5,167 bases of DNA from Candidatus Roizmanbacteria bacterium (lineage in GTDB: Bacteria > Patescibacteriota > Microgenomatia > UBA1406), in assembly GCA_024653645.1 (NCBI GenBank), contig JANLHK010000112.1:1-5167 (forward strand), given 5' to 3'. A program made the position numbers and the translations under genes. Positions 1-5,167 of the stretch are shown here, piece by piece. The notes under the pieces are model-generated. The model had not been told where the DNA came from and made no database searches. It saw only the letters and a list, made by a program, of their open reading frames with translations. Each line of letters begins with the position of its first letter. Position 1 is the stretch's first letter.

Positions 1-435
1 GGTATATCAGTAACCTATCCACTCTGGGCAATCTACTTCAACCTAAACAAACTATATCTGCCACCCATTGATCGCGGCCAGTACATTGAGGGCGTCACCA
101 CCGGATACGGCATTCAGTCTATTGTTGAACGCCTGAAAAAAGATGCGCAAGAAGGAAAAGAGGTGTATGTGTTTACTGAAGGCACCTTTGGTTTGCTGCC
201 CTACGCGCTTGATATCTACACGACCTATGATTATCCCACCATCCGTTATGAAGCCCGCTGGCCGTTACAAGAAGAAGACTATGACTATGCCCGAGCATTA
301 AAACAGAAAGGCAACACCGTCTATTTCGTGTTTGCGGAACGTGAAGAATTTAATGAAGCATGGAATCTAAGATTGCTTAAGCGCTATACGAAGCCGGTCG
401 GCGGAAAATCGATCTATCTTTTTGAGATAAAATAA
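1..435 (+). CDS. GT39-like membrane glycosyltransferase, C-terminal fragment (5' end outside window)
   Basis: The frame is open from base 1 to the TAA at 433-435 and gives 144 residues with no start, so this is the tail of a longer gene. The GTG at 163 is internal: protein-like sequence runs straight through it. The fragment opens with a hydrophobic stretch (fragment residues 5-20), probably the end of the last membrane helix. A soluble extracytoplasmic domain follows, with PPIDRGQYIEG (21-31), TGYGIQSIVERLK (34-46) and TEGTFGLLPYALDIY (59-73). I recognise this tail from large polytopic GT39/PMT-like proteins of Patescibacteria, which are thought to move sugars from polyprenyl-phosphate donors to an acceptor outside the membrane. 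The catalytic loop of such enzymes is N-terminal and not visible here, so activity is inferred. The last 23 codons, stop included, overlap the opposing gene on the minus strand. The GGKSIYLFEI ending looks like a normal family C-terminus, so this gene is probably not the extended partner. Confidence 0.75.
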   Translation, partial: GISVTYPLWAIYFNLNKLYLPPIDRGQYIEGVTTGYGIQSIVERLKKDAQEGKEVYVFTEGTFGLLPYALDIYTTYDYPTIRYEARWPLQEEDYDYARALKQKGNTVYFVFAEREEFNEAWNLRLLKRYTKPVGGKSIYLFEIK

Positions 436-2085
436 TCCCATCAGTCCCACAAATGTTAGTATCCACCCAATGGTTCGAATAGGCGTACGGGTAAACGCGT
501 AGGTAATGGTATGGGTGCCTGCAGGAACCGAAACGGTCAATACTTGTGCTTTGCCTTTCGGCGTCAGCGTTGCACTAACGCCATCAATCGCAACAGTCCA
601 TCCGAGAAAATATGAACGATTAAGCGTAAAGATAAAAGGCCTATCTGAATTTACTTCATACTCTTTCACATAAAACGTATTGCGCGCTTGCGTCACCGCA
701 ACCCCCTCAGGTACCAGCATATCGCTCGTGGGAAGCTCTGTTTTCAACAGCGCAAAACGGGTCGTTTGCTCCTCTTTCACCGTAGCGACACTTTTATGCA
801 TAAATTCATATGACGTCCTGCTCACCTCCCACTGTATCTGGTCTTTCGTAAGATAGCGGCGGTCATCACCCGACAAAAAACGCGCCGGCTTAAAGTATGG
901 TACATACAAGCTGGCACTCACAACCAAAGTAACGATTAAGGCGGGATACCACCATTTTTGTGCCACGCGCGTCAGCCATAATGCAGCGAGTATGCTTGAG
1001 AAGCAGGACACAAATACCAAAAAACGCCAAGGAAATTGCAGATACCACAAGAATGAAATCCGGTCCCATATCCATTGCGTTTTAAACGTCGTCATGAGTA
1101 TCGCCACACCTAAAAGCAATCCATATGACAATTCCATAGGTACTTTCTTATATGATTTCGTCTTCCACAGCGTATACACGGTAAACGTGGCGGTGATAGC
1201 AACTAATGCAATGTGCACGAACCCTATTTGGAATGACATGCCATCTTCCAAACCATAAATGGATCCTCCATAATCCCAGCGCGAATACAGTAATTGTCTC
1301 AAATACAGAAAGTGCATTTTGTAATCAGCGAGTTGCGTCGTCAAAATACGACTGACCAATGTTTCATTGCGCTCCATCATTGACGGTAACCAAAAAAAAG
1401 CAGCAATCGCAAAACCAATAAGGGTTGCGTACGCTGTTTGCAGAATGATGCGGATTCGTTCCTGCTCAAAAAACAATGTAGCAAAAAAAAGTAAGGGAAA
1501 CAGCAAAAAAAATGGGAAAGAAACAAAGGGATGGGACAGCAGCAGTGCCGCCACCGCAGTACCATATAACACGGTTCGTCTGTTTTGCACGATACGTACA
1601 AATCCCCAGAGTACCAAAGGGATAAACGCATAGCCAGTAAACTCCGCAAATGCTCCCCGCACGAAAATGAGTACTGCATGGTACGGCGCCAGTACATAGA
1701 GCACCCCAGCGAGAGTTGCCGCAACACGGTTCTTGGTGAGAGCGTAGACCAAGCCGTACATGCCGACATATGAGATGACAAACAATGAAATCAGTGCCAA
1801 TTTTATTGACCAAATATATCCCATTCCGATAAGTACAAATACTTGGGCGATAAAATAAAAGAGTGGAGGATAAAAATTAAACAACGGGTAGCCAAAACCA
1901 AATCCCAACCCGTCAACCAGGCGTGGATACCAAATTCCCTGATGCATTCCCACATTCATAAGATACAGCCTCACCACGTGCTGTTGATCATGCATTGAGA
2001 AATATGAGTTGTTTAAAAGTGGTAAAATTGCTCCTATGCAAGCCACAATCGAAAACAAAGGTAATAGGAACTTCTTCATTACCAT
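367..2085 (-). CDS. YfhO-like / '6-pyruvoyl-tetrahydropterin synthase-related' polytopic membrane protein
   Basis: A complete 572-residue integral membrane protein with about 12-13 predicted helices. TM1 is at residues 5-24. Next comes an outer loop with M31-H32-D33-Q34-Q35, then the conserved-looking PLFNFYPPLFY (67-77). Helices follow to about 235, with RGAF.E (143-148) and LSHP (183-186), and another block spans 287-396 with LQFPWRFL (349-356). A soluble beta-rich domain (about 400-530) has the YfhO-type signature YFLGWTVAIDG (492-502) and VPAGTHTITYAF (520-531). The last helix is 537-555. This matches the membrane family labelled PTPS-related. That name is misleading: nothing here resembles the soluble pterin synthase. 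YfhO-family members in Firmicutes glycosylate lipoteichoic acid from a polyprenyl-phosphate sugar, so a GT-C-like role is plausible but inferred. ATG 2085 is the longest ATG start; ATG 2079 (MKKFLLPL) is equally good and fits the upstream promoter better. No Shine-Dalgarno is visible. The tail after the last helix lies over gene 1. Confidence 0.85.
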   Translation of the reverse strand: MVMKKFLLPLFSIVACIGAILPLLNNSYFSMHDQQHVVRLYLMNVGMHQGIWYPRLVDGLGFGFGYPLFNFYPPLFYFIAQVFVLIGMGYIWSIKLALISLFVISYVGMYGLVYALTKNRVAATLAGVLYVLAPYHAVLIFVRGAFAEFTGYAFIPLVLWGFVRIVQNRRTVLYGTAVAALLLSHPFVSFPFFLLFPLLFFATLFFEQERIRIILQTAYATLIGFAIAAFFWLPSMMERNETLVSRILTTQLADYKMHFLYLRQLLYSRWDYGGSIYGLEDGMSFQIGFVHIALVAITATFTVYTLWKTKSYKKVPMELSYGLLLGVAILMTTFKTQWIWDRISFLWYLQFPWRFLVFVSCFSSILAALWLTRVAQKWWYPALIVTLVVSASLYVPYFKPARFLSGDDRRYLTKDQIQWEVSRTSYEFMHKSVATVKEEQTTRFALLKTELPTSDMLVPEGVAVTQARNTFYVKEYEVNSDRPFIFTLNRSYFLGWTVAIDGVSATLTPKGKAQVLTVSVPAGTHTITYAFTRTPIRTIGWILTFVGLMGLFYLKKIDRFSADRLRIALKQS

Positions 2086-2091
2086 TATTAT
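2086..2091 (+). promoter_or_regulatory. Possible -10 element for the flippase gene
   Basis: TATTAT on the plus strand matches TATAAT at 5 of 6 positions. It is offset by one base from the TATAAT read on the other strand, so the 7-bp TATTATA could serve both directions. Initiation near 2098 would give a leader of about 10 nt before the ATG at 2109. No reasonable -35 is found at 15-18 bp spacing, the best being 3 of 6 at 15 bp. It is therefore weak, and the flippase could be transcribed from elsewhere. Confidence 0.2.
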
Positions 2092-2115
2092 AGCAACACC
2101 CGTCCTACATGTCTG
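2087..2115 (-). promoter_or_regulatory. Candidate sigma70-type promoter for the YfhO-like gene, possibly giving a leaderless mRNA
   Basis: On the minus strand a perfect TATAAT lies at 2092-2087. It is preceded, after exactly 17 bp, by CAGACA at 2115-2110, which matches TTGACA at 4 of 6 positions. Transcription would be expected to begin about 7 nt after the -10, near 2080-2079. The ATG at 2079 falls there, so the message could start at its own start codon. The ATG at 2085 would lie upstream of the transcript start. The absence of a Shine-Dalgarno sequence is consistent with this. The -35 element lies inside the first codons of the divergent flippase gene. This is read by eye from short motifs in AT-rich DNA. 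Confidence 0.45.
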
Positions 2116-3566
2116 AAGATCGTTTACGAGATGACATAAAAAAGAAGGGGGTATTGGGGGTATTGTATTTTCTGGGAAACAGCAGCTATGGTGCTGTGCT
2201 GGGACTGATTGCCAATTTTTTCTTTACCATTTATTTATCTCCTGCTGAATACGGATTATATTTTATCGTCCTTTCGTTAATCACTATATTTACCTACTTT
2301 ACCGACCTGGGTTTTGCAGCTTCGCTGGTGCAAAAAAAAGACCCCGAAGAGGAAGAATTTTTCATAGCGTTTACTATTCAATTGCTGCTCGTGACAACCG
2401 TGGTTATGGTGGGCGTTATCCTGACGCCGCTGCTCATCGCTCAGTACAAGCTAACGACAGCCGGTATTGGGCTCTATATCGCCATGCTCGTGTCGCTCTT
2501 TATACTGTCACTTAAATCCATTCCTTCAACCCGATTGGAGCGGACCTTGGAATACTCAAAGATCGTTATGACGCAGGCTGTTGAACAAACCGTTTTTTAT
2601 ACCGTCAGCATCATCTTTCTTTTACTTCATTTTGGTGTGTATGCCCTGGCTATTGCGGTGTTAGTCCGTTCTTTAATTGGCGTAACTCTCATTTATTACT
2701 TTACCGGATGGCGCCCGCAAATTAAGTTCAATATGAGCAAAGCCCGTTCCATTCTGAAATTCGGCATTCCTTTCCAGTCAAATGTGTTCCTTGCCATTGT
2801 GAAGGATGAGCTCCTGAATATGTACCTGGTGCAACAATTGGGATTCAGCGCCATGGGGTATGTTGGTTGGGCGAAAAAATGGGCAGAGGCTCCGCTACGG
2901 GTAGTACTGGACAACACCAATCGGGTTATGTTCCCAATCTACTCGCGCTATCAGGATGATAAAGAACGGGTCGGCAAAACACTTGAGAAGGTTGTATTTT
3001 ACAATTCTCTCATACTGCTTCCTGTGCTCGCTGGTATGTATACCATTATGCCGCTCCTGGTTGAGATTATCCCCAAATACCAGAAGTGGGAGACGGCATT
3101 GTCATCGTTCAATTTCTTTCTCATCTCTGCTTTGTTTGTCAGCTTTACCACTCCGTTCATTACCGTATTTAACAGTATCGGAAAAGTGATCTATTCAGTA
3201 CGATTTATGGTGTTATGGATTGTGCTGAACTGGACGGTCGTACCTCTCAGCATTATGCTCATGGGATACCAAGGAGTGGGAATTGCCTTTGCCATCAACT
3301 CGCTGTCATTTGTTTTTGTGATATACGTTTTGAAACGACTCGTACCCTTTCACTTTTGGTCTTCGGTGCGCATGCCCGTCACGGCAACCGCCGGCATGCT
3401 CTTGTGTTTACTACTCATCAAAACCTCACTATTTGATCCCTATATCCTCACGGCAACACTCATCATCACCGGTCCTATCATCTACGGATTACTGCTGTAC
3501 CTGATGGGAGGGGCGAAAGTATTTCATGAAGTGAAACGCATTTTCCTTCAACCCGCTGCGCAATAG
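2109..3566 (+). CDS. Oligosaccharide flippase (Wzx-like, MOP superfamily)
   Basis: A complete 485-residue polytopic protein of normal length for polysaccharide flippases (Polysacc_synt type), with about 12-14 helices. Such proteins move undecaprenyl-diphosphate-linked oligosaccharides from the inner to the outer leaflet. Recognisable landmarks are: a short basic cytoplasmic N-terminus (5-13); TM1 and TM2 with LSPAEYGLY between them (43-51); FTDLGFAASLVQKKDPEEEE (64-83); SIPSTRLERTLEYSKI (137-152), the usual 'A.LeR.l.f.ki' loop; a basic GWRPQIKFNMSKARSILKFGIPF stretch (200-222) leading into the second half; and VMFPIYSRYQDDKERVGK (273-290), typical of the family. An in-frame TAG at 2091-2093 precedes the ATG at 2109, which is the first ATG, so the start is well bounded; no Shine-Dalgarno is visible. 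It runs divergently from the YfhO-like gene and is overlapped at its 3' end by the opposing GT-C gene for 26 codons including the stop. Which glycan it exports is unknown. An unrelated MOP transporter is unlikely given these motifs. Confidence 0.9.
   Translation: MSEDRLRDDIKKKGVLGVLYFLGNSSYGAVLGLIANFFFTIYLSPAEYGLYFIVLSLITIFTYFTDLGFAASLVQKKDPEEEEFFIAFTIQLLLVTTVVMVGVILTPLLIAQYKLTTAGIGLYIAMLVSLFILSLKSIPSTRLERTLEYSKIVMTQAVEQTVFYTVSIIFLLLHFGVYALAIAVLVRSLIGVTLIYYFTGWRPQIKFNMSKARSILKFGIPFQSNVFLAIVKDELLNMYLVQQLGFSAMGYVGWAKKWAEAPLRVVLDNTNRVMFPIYSRYQDDKERVGKTLEKVVFYNSLILLPVLAGMYTIMPLLVEIIPKYQKWETALSSFNFFLISALFVSFTTPFITVFNSIGKVIYSVRFMVLWIVLNWTVVPLSIMLMGYQGVGIAFAINSLSFVFVIYVLKRLVPFHFWSSVRMPVTATAGMLLCLLLIKTSLFDPYILTATLIITGPIIYGLLLYLMGGAKVFHEVKRIFLQPAAQ
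2147..2164 (+). repeat. Perfect 9-bp tandem duplication in the flippase 5' end
   Basis: GGGGGTATT occurs twice head-to-tail (2147-2155 and 2156-2164), followed by a partial third copy, GTATT. The unit is three codons long and encodes the Gly-Val-Leu Gly-Val-Leu repeat at the start of the first membrane segment (residues 14-19), so gain or loss of a copy would keep the frame. The G5 runs could be slippery in replication or sequencing. Confidence 0.6.
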
Positions 3567-4601
3567 CAAACCCACAAAAAAAACCATTCCCAACAGAATG
3601 GTCATATCACGCTGATCAATGGCGGATTGATTCCATTCTCCAAAGAGCACATACGGATAATACGAAAACAGCAAAAAAACGCTGAGAACTGAAAGTGGCG
3701 TCCAGAGCGATGTAAGCCGAGCCGCAATATACAAATTCAAAAAATACCAGGGCTGCAATCCTATCATTATTTTCATGTAGGCAATGAGTGCGGCAAACAA
3801 CACAATGCTCGCATATCCTGCAGCCTGCCCAGGAATCAGCAACAGCATAAACGGCAGTGACGTATATTTAATCAGCACACTGCTTGCCATAAGCAGATAA
3901 GAATATATCTTGTTTCTATGCATCACTCCCATTGATACAGCCAATAATCCCAGCGCTACGGCAATGAAATCATTATGGTTATTCACCAAACCTTCTATGA
4001 TCAAAAGGGGTGAAGTTGCCACAAACAGTGCAGCACGGGCATCGTGTTTTGATAGATAGCGAATCGCAAAAAAATATAACCCTGCCCACAGCATTTTAAA
4101 GAACAGTAAATCTAAGATGAACTTGCCCCAGGAAAGATATGACGGTAGTATCGTTATCCCCAGAAATGTTGGGCCATAGGGATAGGTCCGGTGGGTCCAG
4201 TGCATAAAACGCACCCACGCGTCATGGGGAAAATCGAGGGCACTATGGGTATAGGGGTTGGCATGGTCCCATGTCAGTATCTTGGCATCAAACATATAGT
4301 TAAACAGGTCGTGGGAAAGAAACGGATACGCAACCAGAGAACAAACCGCAACGATCAGGGCAACTTTTTCTACTGAGATATTCTTTTTTCTCAACAACAG
4401 GTACTGATACCCAAATAGTGACAGTATCAATATTGAGAAGAGAGTAAAAGAAAGTTGGCGATTATAATAACCCAGGGGAATGATCCAGTTTCTAAATGTT
4501 TCCCACACGACGCTGTTTATCGGAGTAAAGTTGGGATCAACCAGAGCATATGAGTAGAGGCTCAACAGTGAAAGCAGCAAGGCATACAGTGCGTATATCA
4601 T
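3489..4601 (-). CDS. GT-C superfamily polyprenyl-phosphate-sugar-dependent glycosyltransferase (GT87/MptB-like)
   Basis: A complete 370-residue membrane protein with roughly 10 hydrophobic segments. TM1 is at 3-20 and a second segment is at about 50-70. The first large outer loop follows TM3 and carries S96-H97-D98-L99-F100-N101-Y102, NPY (115-117) and HWTHRTYPYGP (134-144). This layout of an acidic residue after an early helix, then NPY and YGP, resembles MptB-type and GT87 mannosyltransferases, whose loop aspartate is catalytic. Further landmarks are EGLVNNHNDF (203-212, the 'HND' element), SVLIKYTSLPF (241-251) and QPWYF (283-287). Such enzymes use a polyprenyl-phosphate sugar, often mannose, outside the membrane. 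Its ATG overlaps the TGA of the upstream GT2 gene as ATGA, and the nearest GGAG is about 14 nt upstream, so translation is probably coupled. D98 is the likely catalytic residue (inference). The last 25 residues, beginning at the end of the final helix, are encoded opposite the flippase gene. The sugar and acceptor cannot be told from the sequence. Confidence 0.82.
   Translation of the reverse strand: MIYALYALLLSLLSLYSYALVDPNFTPINSVVWETFRNWIIPLGYYNRQLSFTLFSILILSLFGYQYLLLRKKNISVEKVALIVAVCSLVAYPFLSHDLFNYMFDAKILTWDHANPYTHSALDFPHDAWVRFMHWTHRTYPYGPTFLGITILPSYLSWGKFILDLLFFKMLWAGLYFFAIRYLSKHDARAALFVATSPLLIIEGLVNNHNDFIAVALGLLAVSMGVMHRNKIYSYLLMASSVLIKYTSLPFMLLLIPGQAAGYASIVLFAALIAYMKIMIGLQPWYFLNLYIAARLTSLWTPLSVLSVFLLFSYYPYVLFGEWNQSAIDQRDMTILLGMVFFVGLLLRSGLKENAFHFMKYFRPSHQVQQ
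3576..3602 (-). terminator. Terminator-like hairpin with T-tract inside the end of the GT-C gene
   Basis: ACCATTC (3583-3589) and GAATGGT (3596-3602) form a perfect 7-bp inverted repeat with a 6-base loop. On the minus strand the 3' arm runs directly into a row of eight T (3583-3576, the first of which belongs to the stem). This has the shape of an intrinsic terminator, but the stem has only three G-C pairs. It sits at codons 334-342 of the GT-C gene, about 28 codons before its stop, and the T-tract also encodes Val-Phe-Phe of a membrane helix. Efficient termination here would cut off the gene's own end, so a chance coding arrangement is at least as likely. On the plus strand the hairpin lies 16 bases after the flippase stop but has no following T-tract. 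Confidence 0.2.
4598..4601 (-). other. ATGA start-stop overlap between the GT2 and GT-C genes
   Basis: On the minus strand the GT-C start codon ATG (4601-4599) shares two bases with the GT2 stop codon TGA (4600-4598). This 4-bp arrangement commonly accompanies translational coupling. No close Shine-Dalgarno is present upstream; a GGAG lies about 14 nt away. Re-initiation by ribosomes finishing the GT2 gene is therefore the likeliest way the GT-C gene is translated (inference). Confidence 0.8.
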
Positions 4602-5167
4602 ACGCCCAGCATTGACTCCACCACAAATTGATGTCGGTGTTTTACCTCATCATAAATTCTTCCAATATATTCCCCAATAATACCCAGCGCCAACATATTA
4701 ATACCGCCGATAAACAAAATCGTAATAATAGTGGTTGGAAATCCGCGGGGAATATATACCGAAGTAAATAATTTAAAGTAAATAGTTATGAGACTCGCCA
4801 GTATAGAGACGATAAAAAACAAGAATCCGGTGACGGTTAAAATCTGAAGCGGCGCATACGAAAATGACACGATACCGTCAAACGCCAGCTTAAATAGTTT
4901 GCGCAATGAGTATTTGCTTTTTCCCGCGTACCGCTCGCTCCGCTCATACGTCAATCCTATTTGCCGATAGCCCACCCAGCTGCGGAGCCCACGGATAAAA
5001 CGGTTGCGCTCAGGCAGGGTGTTGATGGCATCTACGATCCTCCGCGACATGACGCAAAAGTCCCCGCTATCCAGAGGAATATCAATGCTAGACACCCGTG
5101 CCAGTAGGCGATAAAATGCATAATAGGCAAGCCGTTTTACCCATGATTCTTTCCGTTTGGTCCGTAT
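4598..5167 (-). CDS. Family 2 glycosyltransferase, GtrB/DPM1-like polyprenyl-phosphate sugar synthase, C-terminal fragment
   Basis: The frame is open from the right edge (5167) to TGA at 4600-4598 and gives 189 residues with the N-terminus missing. The GTG at 5095 is not the start: the upstream residues (RKESWVKRLAYYAFYRLL, fragment 5-22) are typical of the family. The fragment holds the end of the GT-A domain with IPLDSGDFCVMSRR (30-43), LPERNRFIRGLRSWVGYRQ (51-69), the Y.R..R.AGKSKYSLRKL stretch (74-91) and the amphipathic DGIVSFSYAPL (97-107). Two membrane helices follow (about 108-131 and 144-168), then the family ending GEYIGRIYDEVKHRHQFVV (165-183). Members of this group move a sugar from a nucleotide-sugar to polyprenyl phosphate at the cytoplasmic face. 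Full proteins are about 310-330 residues, so roughly 120-140 are missing, including the nucleotide-binding part. The stop overlaps the next gene's ATG, pointing to one operon with the GT-C enzyme that could use the product. CsbB/GtrB-like enzymes usually make glucose or GlcNAc lipids and DPM1-like ones mannose; the fragment does not decide. Confidence 0.9.
   Translation of the reverse strand: MRTKRKESWVKRLAYYAFYRLLARVSSIDIPLDSGDFCVMSRRIVDAINTLPERNRFIRGLRSWVGYRQIGLTYERSERYAGKSKYSLRKLFKLAFDGIVSFSYAPLQILTVTGFLFFIVSILASLITIYFKLFTSVYIPRGFPTTIITILFIGGINMLALGIIGEYIGRIYDEVKHRHQFVVESMLGV

Noticed and set aside
163..435. A separate 90-residue gene starting at GTG 163
   Set aside because: The frame is open to base 1 and the residues before 163 (DRGQYIEG, TGYGIQSIVERLK) belong to the same domain, so GTG 163 is an internal Val codon.
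890..1813. Several open frames of 61-134 codons on both strands within the YfhO-like gene
   Set aside because: They have Cys-, Trp- or basic-rich composition unlike any recognisable protein, lack ribosome sites, and lie fully inside a well-supported membrane-protein gene. They are shadows.
367..2085. Pterin biosynthesis role from the family label '6-pyruvoyl-tetrahydropterin synthase-related'
   Set aside because: The protein is polytopic with a YfhO-like outer domain and has no feature of the small soluble pterin synthase. The label is historical.
2142..2165. Alternative flippase start at TTG 2163 (or 2154) with AAGAAGGGGG as ribosome site
   Set aside because: The purine run is better explained by Lys-Lys-Gly codons. 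The basic N-terminus from ATG 2109 before the first helix is normal for the family, and TTG 2163 would trim into that helix.
2696..3436. Open frames of 73-77 codons within the flippase gene
   Set aside because: Other-frame readings of a strongly supported flippase, with no family resemblance and no start signals.
3583..3602. Intrinsic terminator for the flippase on the plus strand
   Set aside because: The hairpin is followed by CATATCAC, not a T-tract, so it does not look like a terminator in this direction.
4191..4376. A 61-codon open frame on the plus strand within the GT-C gene
   Set aside because: Antisense to the conserved HWTHRTYPYGP region, with no domain or start signal. It is a shadow.
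4598..4600. TGA read as glycine (SR1/Gracilibacteria code)
   Set aside because: The GT2 protein ends at the expected place for its family at this TGA, which overlaps the next ATG, and no long frame needs TGA as sense.
4598..5095. A complete 165-residue GT2-like gene starting at GTG 5095
   Set aside because: The frame continues to the right edge with typical GtrB-family residues, and the length is about half that of the family. It is a fragment cut by the window.

Overview
The window is a dense piece of bacterial chromosome made almost entirely of envelope-glycosylation genes: five genes, all membrane-associated, with one 23-bp gap as the only non-coding DNA. The protein types suggest a member of Candidatus Patescibacteria (CPR, Microgenomates- or Parcubacteria-like). 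These are a GT39-like C-terminus with TEGTFGLLPYALDIY, a 'PTPS-related'/YfhO-like membrane protein with SMHDQQHVVRLYLM, and a GT-C protein with HWTHRTYPYGP. The tight packing fits this, but the assignment rests on remembered family resemblance, not a search. TGA acts as a stop in the GT2 gene and no long frame needs it as sense, so the TGA=Gly code of SR1/Gracilibacteria is unlikely.

Layout, left to right. (1) 1-435 (+): C-terminal 144 residues of a GT39-like lipid-linked-sugar glycosyltransferase, truncated by the window edge. (2) 367-2085 (-): complete 572-aa YfhO-like/PTPS-related polytopic membrane protein, overlapping gene 1 tail-to-tail by 69 bp. (3) 2109-3566 (+): complete 485-aa Wzx-type oligosaccharide flippase, divergent from gene 2 across 23 bp. 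(4) 3489-4601 (-): complete 370-aa GT-C mannosyltransferase-like protein, overlapping the flippase tail-to-tail by 78 bp. (5) 4598-5167 (-): C-terminal 189 residues of a GtrB/DPM1-type family 2 glycosyltransferase with two C-terminal membrane helices. It overlaps the start of gene 4 by ATGA and its N-terminus lies beyond the right edge.

How the genes may work together (inference from family knowledge): the GT2 enzyme would load a sugar onto a polyprenyl phosphate at the cytoplasmic face. GT-C enzymes (gene 4, and possibly genes 1 and 2) would use such lipid-linked sugars outside the membrane. The flippase would export a lipid-linked glycan. The closest described logic is the GT2 + flippase + YfhO-type glycosylation of lipoteichoic acid in Firmicutes and dolichol-phosphate-sugar pathways. 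Acceptor and sugar cannot be read from the sequence.

The most noteworthy points are architectural. There are two independent convergent overlaps of 69 and 78 bp, both in the same codon-on-codon register. The divergent gap is very compact, with -10-like hexamers on both strands and a possible leaderless start. A hairpin followed by eight T lies inside the end of gene 4. I see no RNA gene, CRISPR array, insertion sequence or other mobile element, and no clearly novel system.
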